Assembly: GCA_023487095.1 (NCBI GenBank)
Contig: JAMDEL010000031.1
Location: 920 to 6,545 of the forward strand
Direction: 5' to 3'
Source: Patescibacteria group bacterium
GTDB taxonomy: Bacteria; Patescibacteriota; Doudnabacteria; UBA920
Length of the DNA: 5,626 bases
The notes under the pieces were generated by a model that worked only from the letters and a program-made list of their open reading frames with translations, ran no database searches and was not told the origin of the DNA. Shown here in pieces: positions 1 to 5,350 of the stretch. The position numbers and the translations under genes are program-made. Position 1 is the stretch's first letter, and each line of letters opens with the position of its first letter.

Positions 1-50
1 GGTGAACGATTGTATACTATTAAGTTAGTTGTAAGATTAAAGATTTAAGA
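1..50 (+). repeat. Left arm of inverted repeat
   Basis: Bases 1-30 pair perfectly with 471-500 and 31-50 pair imperfectly with 451-470 (mismatches at 32, 39, 43 and 46). The window begins at the first base of the perfect arm, so the repeat may extend further left than can be seen. The arm carries TGTATACT at 11-18, a -10-like octamer pointing into the cassette. Confidence 0.9.
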
Positions 51-63
51 TAGGATTAGAGAC

Positions 64-441
64 TCAGGATTTAAGTTGCAGGTTGAGAGGTTTTTGAACC
101 AAGCTTTTTTCCAAACCGTACAACATTTTTGAGCACTCTTCATATTTCCCGACGAAGTATTGAAGTTTGTTTTCATCTAAATAATTCCTGGAGCAAGCCA
201 TTTTCAAATGGTGGATTGTCTCCCTTATTTCTCCCTGACCCCGGCTGATCGTTTCAGTATAAATACTTGTATGCTTGTTGCCAAAGCCTTCTGCCAAGTT
301 GGCGGGAGCGGAATTGGACGACCTTCTTAGCTGCGAGCCCAACTCAAACATCTCAAAGCGCGGAAAAGTAAGTGTAAGCCTATAAACTTCCAAGGCGGTA
401 TTATATAGTTCCGTATAAACTTTCAAGTCTTCTATCTTCAT
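64..441 (-). CDS. Four-helix-bundle protein (23S rRNA intervening-sequence / S23 family)
   Basis: The 125-aa product matches the S23/IVP-type four-helix-bundle family. It has an opening 'EDLKVY' segment, then 'SQLRRSSNSAPANLAEGFGN' at about 36-55, corresponding to the family signature 'QLRRAavSIpsNIAEG.gr', followed by two further amphipathic helices. Length is normal for the family (about 110-130 aa), so it appears intact. Family members occur as ORFs in 23S rRNA intervening sequences, as free-standing genes common in Patescibacteria and Bacteroidota, and as the Avd accessory proteins of diversity-generating retroelements. Their basic pentameric fold suggests nucleic-acid binding, but the cellular role of stand-alone copies is not established. 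The start ATG at 441 is preceded by only a weak AGGG-like sequence. No reverse transcriptase or variable repeat is nearby, so an Avd role is unsupported here. It is the only visible gene ending in TGA. Confidence 0.9.
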   Translation of the reverse strand: MKIEDLKVYTELYNTALEVYRLTLTFPRFEMFELGSQLRRSSNSAPANLAEGFGNKHTSIYTETISRGQGEIRETIHHLKMACSRNYLDENKLQYFVGKYEECSKMLYGLEKSLVQKPLNLQLKS

Positions 442-450
442 ACCCTTTAA

Positions 451-500
451 TCTTTAAACTTGAATCTTTCAACTAACTTAATAGTATACAATCGTTCACC
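451..500 (-). repeat. Right arm of inverted repeat
   Basis: This is the reverse-complement partner of 1-50. The perfect part is 471-500. It ends abruptly at 500, where the sequence changes to the intergenic spacer carrying the leftward terminator. It includes the region just upstream of the four-helix-bundle gene, so the arm doubles as that gene's leader and probable promoter. Confidence 0.9.
483..488 (-). promoter_or_regulatory. Possible -10 box for the four-helix-bundle gene, inside the repeat arm
   Basis: On the minus strand the right arm reads TGTATACT (483-490), a good -10 match with TG in front of it, 41 nt upstream of the start codon at 441. The best -35-like hexamer is TTGCCA at 504-509, one base from consensus but with a short 15-nt spacer, and lying outside the repeat. 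The call rests mainly on the -10 match. Confidence 0.35.
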
Positions 501-514
501 GTGTGGCAAGGCCC

Positions 515-546
515 ATAAAAAACAGGGTAAACCTTTGTTTACCCTG
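515..546 (-). terminator. Rho-independent terminator of the winged-helix / membrane-protein unit
   Basis: A perfect 10-bp stem (523-532 with 537-546) with a 4-nt loop is followed on the minus strand by six T residues (517-522). It lies 21 bp past the stop codon of the 78-aa membrane protein gene. It separates that unit from the inverted-repeat cassette, whose edge is at 500. Confidence 0.9.
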
Positions 547-549
547 GAG

Positions 550-558
550 TTATCCACA
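550..558 (+). other. Single DnaA-box-like nonamer
   Basis: TTATCCACA at 550-558 is an exact match to the classical DnaA box, placed between the membrane-protein stop codon and its terminator. I saw no second box, AT-rich unwinding region, dnaA or dnaN in the window. A chance match or a titration site is more likely than an origin. Confidence 0.2.
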
Positions 559-567
559 AGCCTTTTA

Positions 568-804
568 CTATTTGATGTTGAGCAGGAATTTGACGAAAAC
601 CAGTATGCCGCCCCAGATGCTTTTTAAAATGGGCAGCGAGGCGGGCAAGAGCACCACCAAAGCAATGATATAAACAAAGTCTTTCTTAATGACTTTGAAA
701 ACCGAGTAGACCACCAGCAAAGCCAGCCCCAGGGAAATAATCGGCCTGAGGCCCTCTGGGAAATTGGCCAAGAACTGCAAATATAAGTTTTGGATTTCTG
801 ACAT
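568..804 (-). CDS. Small hydrophobic membrane protein, function unknown
   Basis: I do not recognise a family for this 78-aa protein. It has a short polar N-terminus (1-19), a hydrophobic helix at about 21-37 ended by a Lys-rich turn (37-41, 'KVIKK'), a second helix at about 43-60, and a third hydrophobic stretch at about 63-76. It is therefore an integral membrane protein with two or three spans and no signal-peptide cleavage motif. The start codon lies 9 bp after the stop of the winged-helix gene, with no Shine-Dalgarno sequence between, so translation probably depends on coupling to that gene. The terminator at 515-546 ends the unit. A membrane partner for the upstream regulator-like protein is possible, but only position suggests it. 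Confidence 0.75.
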   Translation of the reverse strand: MSEIQNLYLQFLANFPEGLRPIISLGLALLVVYSVFKVIKKDFVYIIALVVLLPASLPILKSIWGGILVFVKFLLNIK

Positions 805-813
805 ATATTTTGG

Positions 814-1380
814 TTATTTGGCTTTTTTTAAGTCGTCGCATACCACCAGGTGGCGGTAGTCAAAAATATCGCGGATGAACCGGTCAAAAGTGTCGCGCCT
901 GATGGCAAACTCCCCCGGCGTCATAATGCTGTAATTTATCTCCTGGCCCATCATTTTGTGCGCGCCTTTCAGGAATTGTTCCAGCTTGCCAAGGTTGATT
1001 TTGCCCACCAGAAGCAGGTCCACGGGCAGTTCCGGGTGGCCGGTAAAGATGCCGGAAAGGAACGCGGCTTTAACCTGGCCAAGTTTTTTGACTGCCGAAA
1101 ACAGCTCGTCTTGGTATTTGGGGAAGTACTTGACCAAGGTGTTTTTGATTTCAGGCAGCATCTGGTAGCGGGGGTTCAATAAAAAGTACTTCTTGCCTTT
1201 TTTGGAAAAAACCTTCAAAGGGCCGCTGGTTGCGAGCCGGTTCAAGGCGCGGGCCGCTTTTAAGTGCGGAATCCGCAGGCGCCTGGAAATTTCCGGTACG
1301 GAAAAGCTGCGCTGCGGCGCTGCCAGAAAGAAGGCCAAAATTACGGATTCGCTTTTAGATTCAAGAATATCTTTGAGCAT
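814..1380 (-). CDS. Winged-helix protein with degenerate nucleotidyltransferase-like C-terminal domain
   Basis: The 188-aa product opens with 'MLKDILESKSESVILAFFL', typical of the winged-helix proteins common in Patescibacteria and archaea that carry an MNT-type nucleotidyltransferase half. Residues about 24-70 form the HTH ('SVPEISRRLRIPHLKAARAL') and a basic wing ('SKKGKKYF'). The C-terminal half has 'LSGIFTGHPELPVDLLLVGK', lined up with the GS-xG...SDIDLLVVG motif. GS has become SG and only one acidic residue remains, so nucleotidyl transfer is doubtful. A likely role is DNA binding with a ligand-sensing or scaffolding tail. An upstream in-frame ATG at 1401 would add seven residues. I prefer 1380 because the extended -10 at 1392-1400 falls inside that extension and the family normally starts here. 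Neither start has a Shine-Dalgarno sequence. It is co-transcribed with the 78-aa membrane protein gene. Confidence 0.8.
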   Translation of the reverse strand: MLKDILESKSESVILAFFLAAPQRSFSVPEISRRLRIPHLKAARALNRLATSGPLKVFSKKGKKYFLLNPRYQMLPEIKNTLVKYFPKYQDELFSAVKKLGQVKAAFLSGIFTGHPELPVDLLLVGKINLGKLEQFLKGAHKMMGQEINYSIMTPGEFAIRRDTFDRFIRDIFDYRHLVVCDDLKKAK

Positions 1381-1391
1381 AGGTTGTTTCC

Positions 1392-1400
1392 AGTATAGCA
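1392..1400 (-). promoter_or_regulatory. Extended -10 promoter for the winged-helix gene
   Basis: The minus strand reads TGCTATACT, an extended -10 (TGn plus TATACT), with no convincing -35 upstream. The -10 ends 11 nt before the ATG at 1380. Transcription would then begin about 5 nt before the start codon, giving an almost leaderless message. Confidence 0.6.
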
Positions 1401-1411
1401 TAAAAAATAAT

Positions 1412-1440
1412 TTGGAACTTGGGGATAAATGTTGTATAAT
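1412..1440 (+). promoter_or_regulatory. Sigma-70-type promoter for the PP2C-like/propeller gene
   Basis: TTGGAA (1412-1417), a 17-bp spacer and a perfect TATAAT (1435-1440) precede the ATG at 1452 by 11 nt. The predicted transcript starts at about 1446-1448, leaving roughly 5 nt of leader and no room for a Shine-Dalgarno sequence. The -35 region lies back to back with that of the divergent winged-helix gene, so one bound protein could affect both. Confidence 0.75.
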
Positions 1441-1451
1441 AAATCAAAGCT

Positions 1452-3482
1452 ATGGAAGAACTTGAAAGCCAAATTGCGAAAATAACCCTGGGCAATTTTA
1501 AACAGACCAAAAGCTTTGTCTACGTCATGGCCGAAAAAGCGCCGGCCAACGATACGGAGCTGTACGTGGTTGCCGAGTTGCCTTTTTTCAACCCAGCGGC
1601 TGCGGAGTCATGCGAACGGATTTGTTTAGCCATTGGTTCCAGCCTAAAACGCGCCTATCGCCAGCATGCCAGCGAGGGGACTTTTGAAAATGCCTTAAGC
1701 TACATAAACGAGGAGCTAAGCAAGCTGGCTTCCACGGGCCAAACCCACTGGATAAACAAATTGAACTGCGTAATTGCGGCCAAAGACAAGAATTTATTGA
1801 CCGTGGCCAGCTGCGGCAAGGTTGTGGCTTATATGCTCCGCGACCAGGAACTGACGGATATTTCCTGCTCCACGGAAAAACCCAGCCCAGTCAAGACTTT
1901 TGAGAGCTATGCCAGCGGCAAAATTAGGCTTGGCGACCTGGTGATTTTTTCCACCACCCAGCTGTTCAACTACCTGTCCGTGGACCGCGTAAAAAATATT
2001 TTGGGCTCCATGGACTTTTTGCCGGCCACACAGAGCATTATTGACCACCTCAAAGTCAATGCGGGACCGGAAGTCGCTTTTGGCATCTTGATGAACCTGC
2101 AGGTAGAACCCGGGCGCACGCCGAGCGAGGAAGTGGATTTGGAAAACTACCTGGTGGAAACCCCGGCCCAGGCTCCCCGCTTCTGGGAAGCGCCGAAAAA
2201 ATTCCTGAAGGAGCTGTTTATGATGAAAAGCTCGCGCCCGACGAGCGCCACACCCGTTGCCCTGCCCAAGCGGCCACTTTTGGAAAGGCTGAAATCCTGG
2301 ATTCCGAAAGTTGGAGGCTTTTTCAAAAAAACCGGCGTGCTGCTGGTCGGCTTAGGCGGGATGATTGTCCAAGGCGCGAAAGTCTTCAGGCCATCCTACT
2401 TCAAGTCTTTGAGCAACGCCAAAAAAATCTTTTATCTTTCTATTGTTGTTTTACTCGCCGCCTTCCTCCTAAACGTCTTTATTGCCATCAAAGTCAAAAA
2501 CAACCGGGTGGAAACCGCCAGGGTAAGCGTGGAGCTCCAGGCTGCCCAAAAGCTGGCTAACGACGCGCAGTCCGCCCTGGTCTACAACGACCAAAAACAA
2601 GCTGCGGACCTGCTCATGCAGGCCAAGGCCAAATTCCAAAGCATTAACGCCAAGTCCGCGCCCAAAGACGCCTACCAAAAACTGAGCCAGCAGCTGGAAA
2701 CTTTAAACGCCAAGATTGAGCGCAACAAAGACGTAAAAGTCACTCTGGTGGGAAACCTCTCCCCTGAAGACCGGCTTATCCGCCTGCCGGGCTACCTGGG
2801 TACCCAGACCAATGGGCAGATTGTCAGCTTTAATCGGAGCACTGACCAGATCCAGGACAATGCCATTAAAACCAGCGAAAATATTAAAGCCTGCGTGGCC
2901 ACCAAAACCGCAGCGGTTATTTACAACGGCACAAGCCTTTTGGTTTGGAATGCTTTGGATGGCAAAACCGGTCCCGCGTTTTCCACTTCCGTACCCGATG
3001 CCAATTCCTTCGCGGGCCTTGAGTACTATCCCACCAACAACCGCGTTTACCTTTTGGACAAATCCAAGAGCAGCGCCATTAGCTTCCTGGTAAGCGGCGA
3101 CAAGCTCCAAAAACCGGTTGTTTCCCTGAAAAATATTTCCGCCATTTCACAGGCGCAGGACTTTAGCATAGACAACAGCGGCAGCATTTATATACTCACC
3201 CGGGACGCGGTGGTAAAATATTCCGCCGGGCGCCTGGCCGAATACAACCTGCCTTACCTTTCAAAGCCCTTCTCTGGCGACGGGCGGATAATTACCCAAG
3301 CCAACGTTTATATCCTGGACTTAAGCGGGAAGCGCATTATTGTCACGGACAAAACCGGCAACCTGCTTTACACTATAAAAAACGACCAGCTCAGCAACCC
3401 GAAGGATTTTGAGGTGGACGAAAAAAACAAAACTATTTTTGTACTCAACGGCAGCGAACTTTTGAAGCTGGATATCCAGTAG
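1452..3482 (+). CDS. Membrane-anchored PP2C-like pseudophosphatase with C-terminal beta-propeller-like domain
   Basis: The 676-aa product has four parts. Residues about 10-217 have PP2C (PPM) architecture: 'ELYVVAELPFF' (36-46) sits where active enzymes have VAD-G-GG, 'VASCGKVVAYMLR' (118-130) where they have GDSRAY, and 'LGDLVIFSTTQLFNYL' (160-175) where they have GD-LLLATDG. The metal-binding aspartates of the VADG, GDS and TDG motifs are absent, so it is probably not an active phosphatase. Residues 218-325 are a basic, Pro-rich linker. One transmembrane helix spans 326-346. Residues about 349-425 are helical and coiled-coil-like, and about 428-676 are repeated beta-rich segments resembling NHL/WD-type blades ('LPGYLGTQTNGQIVSFNR', 'GSIYILTRDAVVKYSAG', 'KDFEVDEKNKTIFVLNG'). 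The basic flank before the helix predicts a cytoplasmic N-terminus and an outside propeller. It is divergent from the winged-helix gene. The precise role is unknown; signalling or cell-surface sensing is inferred. Confidence 0.8.
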   Translation: MEELESQIAKITLGNFKQTKSFVYVMAEKAPANDTELYVVAELPFFNPAAAESCERICLAIGSSLKRAYRQHASEGTFENALSYINEELSKLASTGQTHWINKLNCVIAAKDKNLLTVASCGKVVAYMLRDQELTDISCSTEKPSPVKTFESYASGKIRLGDLVIFSTTQLFNYLSVDRVKNILGSMDFLPATQSIIDHLKVNAGPEVAFGILMNLQVEPGRTPSEEVDLENYLVETPAQAPRFWEAPKKFLKELFMMKSSRPTSATPVALPKRPLLERLKSWIPKVGGFFKKTGVLLVGLGGMIVQGAKVFRPSYFKSLSNAKKIFYLSIVVLLAAFLLNVFIAIKVKNNRVETARVSVELQAAQKLANDAQSALVYNDQKQAADLLMQAKAKFQSINAKSAPKDAYQKLSQQLETLNAKIERNKDVKVTLVGNLSPEDRLIRLPGYLGTQTNGQIVSFNRSTDQIQDNAIKTSENIKACVATKTAAVIYNGTSLLVWNALDGKTGPAFSTSVPDANSFAGLEYYPTNNRVYLLDKSKSSAISFLVSGDKLQKPVVSLKNISAISQAQDFSIDNSGSIYILTRDAVVKYSAGRLAEYNLPYLSKPFSGDGRIITQANVYILDLSGKRIIVTDKTGNLLYTIKNDQLSNPKDFEVDEKNKTIFVLNGSELLKLDIQ

Positions 3483-3484
3483 CT

Positions 3485-4444
3485 TTAGGCTCTTTCCTTT
3501 AGCCAAACTTTTACGACTTGCGCGGTTTCCTCCGCGTTTTTTGTTTCCATCAGCCGGGCCCTAAGGTCCGCGGCGCCCGCAAAGCCCGAGGCATAAGCCT
3601 TAAAGTGCTTGCGCATTATAAAAAAGGATTTTTGCGGCAGCCATTCCTCAAACAGCCCGGCATGCTCCAGCATAACCTCAAGTTTTTCCTTTATGCCCGG
3701 CTGGTAATTGTCAGTCCTAAAAAACCAGGGGTGGCCAAAAGCGCCCCGCCCGACCATGACGCCATCCACGCCAAATTCGCGCACTTTGGCATGGGCATCG
3801 CCCAAGGAGAATACGTCGCCGTTGCCCACAATTAAAGTCTTGGCCTTTTCGCGGTTGCGGATGTCCACGGCTTTTTTTATTTCTTCCCAATTGGCCGGCA
3901 CTTTGGATTTTTCTTTCTTGGTGCGGCCGTGGAGCGTAATGGCCGCGGGCTCGGCAGACAAAAGGTGCTTGAGCCAGGTATCCACCACGTTGGTGTTATA
4001 ACCCAGGCGGGTTTTGACGGACACAGGGAGGCCACGGCCACCTTTTTTGGTGGCCTTGATTATTTCTATGGCCAGAGCCGGGGTCTGGATGAGCGCGGCG
4101 CATGTGCCCAAGGAAATTTCCTTGTCCTGAGGACAGCCCATGTTGATGTCTATGCCTTGGAAACCCAAATCGGCCACAATGCCCGCGGCCTCTTCAAAAA
4201 GCAACGGCGAACGGCCCCAGATTTGCGCGACTATGGGCCTTTGCTTGTCCGTGTATTTCAAATCCACTTCCATTTTTTTGCGCGCTTCCGGGTGGCAGAG
4301 CGCATCCACGCAGACAAACTCGGTAAACATCACGTCCGGCTTGCCGTAGCGCGCGAACATTTCGCGGAAAGCCACGTCCGTAACTTCTTCCATGGGCGCG
4401 AGCGCAAAAAACGGCTTATTCAGTTTTTCCCAAAAATTGTCCAT
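3485..4444 (-). CDS. dus: tRNA-dihydrouridine synthase
   Basis: This 319-aa FMN enzyme reduces uridines in tRNA to dihydrouridine using NAD(P)H, in the cytoplasm. Visible family motifs, in order, are 'LAPMEEVTD' (15-23, FMN-binding start of the TIM barrel), 'IDINMGCP' (98-105) with catalytic Cys104, 'VSVKTRLGYN' (141-150) with Lys144 and Arg146, 'ITLHGRTK' (169-176) with His172, 'VGNGDVFS' (206-213) and 'GVMVGRGAFGHPWFF' (228-242) for the FMN phosphate. A helical C-terminal tRNA-binding segment follows ('RKHFKAYASGFAGAADLRARLM'). Length is normal, and nothing essential looks missing. The motifs are closest to the DusB-like group, but the target position in tRNA cannot be assigned from sequence alone. 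Its stop codon lies 2 bp from that of the convergent propeller gene. No Shine-Dalgarno sequence precedes the ATG. Confidence 0.95.
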   Translation of the reverse strand: MDNFWEKLNKPFFALAPMEEVTDVAFREMFARYGKPDVMFTEFVCVDALCHPEARKKMEVDLKYTDKQRPIVAQIWGRSPLLFEEAAGIVADLGFQGIDINMGCPQDKEISLGTCAALIQTPALAIEIIKATKKGGRGLPVSVKTRLGYNTNVVDTWLKHLLSAEPAAITLHGRTKKEKSKVPANWEEIKKAVDIRNREKAKTLIVGNGDVFSLGDAHAKVREFGVDGVMVGRGAFGHPWFFRTDNYQPGIKEKLEVMLEHAGLFEEWLPQKSFFIMRKHFKAYASGFAGAADLRARLMETKNAEETAQVVKVWLKERA

Positions 4445-4456
4445 GAACTTTGATAT

Positions 4457-4464
4457 ATTTTACA
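4457..4464 (-). promoter_or_regulatory. Probable -10 element for dus
   Basis: The minus strand reads TGTAAAAT, ending 12 nt before the dus ATG, so the implied leader is about 5-6 nt. No good -35 is visible, because that region is taken up by the GC-rich hairpin that follows the protease gene. It resembles in placement the two promoters around 1392-1440. Confidence 0.4.
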
Positions 4465-4465
4465 T

Positions 4466-4506
4466 GAAAATCAGAAGCGCCGCCATTGCTTTCGCAAGGG
4501 CGGCGC
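4466..4506 (-). terminator. Hairpin terminator after the M50 protease gene
   Basis: A GC-rich 8-bp stem (4477-4484 with 4499-4506) continues past one A-G mismatch into 4 more pairs (4486-4489 with 4494-4497) around a TTTC loop. On the minus strand it is followed by an interrupted T-rich run (TTCTGATTTT). It begins 15 bp after the protease stop codon. The broken T tract makes it weaker than the other two terminators, so some readthrough into dus is possible. Confidence 0.65.
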
Positions 4507-4521
4507 CGGCTGACAAAACGA

Positions 4522-5319
4522 CTACCTAAGGAGGGCATATGCCTCCAAAAACAGCGAGTAGGCCACGATGGCCGCACAGACGGGAATGGTGGCATAGGCA
4601 TAGAGCCTGGCCGCCCTCGCCCACCGGGTCTTCAGGAACGCGTGCACCATGCGCCCGCCGTCAAACGGCAGCAGGGGCAGCAGGTTCATTAAGGCGAACA
4701 GCAGGCTGGCAAAGAGGACAAACAGCAGCCCCTGCTGCCAGGCCAGTCCGTTATGCACGGACGTACTGATGCCATGGACCAGGGTTCCTTGCACGTTCGG
4801 GTGGCTGGACAGGATTACTGCAAACATCTTGGGCAGGGCGTAAATGCCGACCAGTAGGGTAAGTACCGGAAAGACATAAACCGAGACCAGGCGTTTTCCC
4901 ATCCAGAGCAGGGCGGCTCCCGCCAGGCACAAGCCCGCCCGGAACCACTCGTGGGCGAACATTCCCCAGATGCCGAAACCAAGAAGCGGCAGAAGCAGGT
5001 TGACCCAAATGCCCGCCGAATGGATTTCGGCTTGCAGGGCAAACTTGCATTTCAGCAGACAGCGGAGCTGGGTTATATCCAGCTTGTACGCGCCGCCAAC
5101 GAGCAGCGGATAGAAGCGGATCGGAATTCCTTTTAGGAGCCGCGCGTGGCGTACTTCCCAATAAAAATTCCAGAGCATGGGGATGGGTGCGCCGATGGCC
5201 ACAAAGTGCGGCCGGAATCCGTGCCTGAGCAGCACGAGCACGTGCTCGCGCTCGTGCAGGAAAACAAGCAAGCAGATGGCCAAGTACAGAACCACCAAAA
5301 TAGCGATAGTCGTTATCAT
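4522..5319 (-). CDS. M50 family (site-2-protease-like) membrane metalloprotease lacking a PDZ domain
   Basis: The 265-aa product is an intramembrane zinc-protease candidate. The first transmembrane helix runs into 'LHEREH' (zinc motif HExxH, His22-Glu23-His26). 'GIPIRFYPLLVGGAYKLD' (64-81) matches the conserved membrane-associated strand 'PLGGYVKL' of RseP-like enzymes. 'HSAGIWVN' (100-107) matches the AGP-xxN helix. 'NLLPLLPFDGG' (212-222) carries the third zinc ligand, Asp220, in the N-xxP-xxxxDGG motif. About four to six hydrophobic helices are visible. There is no PDZ domain between the motifs; hydrophobic segments occupy that space, so it is shorter than RseP (about 450 aa). Its substrate is unknown; cutting of a membrane-bound regulator is the usual job of the family. 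A TTG at 5328 is in frame but abuts the Shine-Dalgarno sequence directly. ATG at 5319, 9 nt after AAGGAGG, is chosen. Confidence 0.88.
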   Translation of the reverse strand: MITTIAILVVLYLAICLLVFLHEREHVLVLLRHGFRPHFVAIGAPIPMLWNFYWEVRHARLLKGIPIRFYPLLVGGAYKLDITQLRCLLKCKFALQAEIHSAGIWVNLLLPLLGFGIWGMFAHEWFRAGLCLAGAALLWMGKRLVSVYVFPVLTLLVGIYALPKMFAVILSSHPNVQGTLVHGISTSVHNGLAWQQGLLFVLFASLLFALMNLLPLLPFDGGRMVHAFLKTRWARAARLYAYATIPVCAAIVAYSLFLEAYALLR

Positions 5320-5321
5320 TA

Positions 5322-5347
5322 TGGTCAACCTCCTTCTAGATTGACCA
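5322..5347 (-). promoter_or_regulatory. 5'-leader hairpin presenting the Shine-Dalgarno sequence in its loop
   Basis: Bases 5322-5328 and 5341-5347 form a perfect 7-bp stem with a 12-nt loop. The loop holds AAGGAGG (minus strand, 5329-5335), 9 nt before the chosen ATG at 5319. With the predicted start of transcription near 5344-5346, the stem would lie at the very 5' end of the mRNA. This could protect the message or tune ribosome access; function is inferred. It is the only strong Shine-Dalgarno sequence seen at a gene start in the window. Confidence 0.6.
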
Positions 5348-5350
5348 ATG

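Larger units (their letters stand above)
1..500. mobile_element. IVS-like cassette: four-helix-bundle gene between long inverted repeats
   Basis: Bases 1-30 are the exact reverse complement of 471-500, and the match continues at 16 of 20 positions (31-50 against 451-470), giving arms of about 50 bp with 46 matches. Between them lies one small gene of the S23/IVP four-helix-bundle family and nothing else. Known 23S rRNA intervening sequences have this plan: complementary ends forming a long stem, with an S23-type ORF in the loop. Here the right flank is an ordinary intergenic region with a terminator, not rRNA. The cassette is visibly more AT-rich than the neighbouring genes. The left flank is outside the window, so neither a target duplication nor the true left end can be seen. 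Calling it mobile is an inference; no transposase is present. Confidence 0.55.

Noticed and set aside
64..441. Avd component of a diversity-generating retroelement
   Set aside because: The fold family is the same, but there is no reverse transcriptase, template repeat or variable repeat in the window.
550..558. Replication origin
   Set aside because: Only one DnaA-box-like nonamer is visible, with no cluster, no AT-rich unwinding region and no dnaA or dnaN neighbour.
850..1182. Rightward open frame opposite the winged-helix gene
   Set aside because: It is a shadow of the leftward gene, which has a recognisable HTH, family-typical start and promoter. The rightward product shows no motif and no promoter.
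2703..3110. Long leftward open frame within the propeller gene
   Set aside because: It is Gly/Ala/Val-rich with no domain signature, as expected from the reverse frame of a GC-biased coding sequence. No ribosome-binding site or promoter was seen.
3468..3479. 12-bp palindrome as a transcription terminator
   Set aside because: It has no loop of workable size without losing pairs and no T run on either strand.
3929..4453. 174-aa rightward open frame opposite dus
   Set aside because: The dus frame carries every expected catalytic and FMN-binding motif. The opposite frame is His/Arg-rich and unrecognisable.
4528..4769. Rightward open frame at 4539 with an apparent ideal Shine-Dalgarno sequence (AAGGAGG, 4 nt before ATG)
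   Set aside because: It lies antisense inside the M50 protease gene, whose motifs are unmistakable. Its product is Arg/Pro/Ser-rich with no family resemblance, and the Shine-Dalgarno match is the complement of the protease's last codons.
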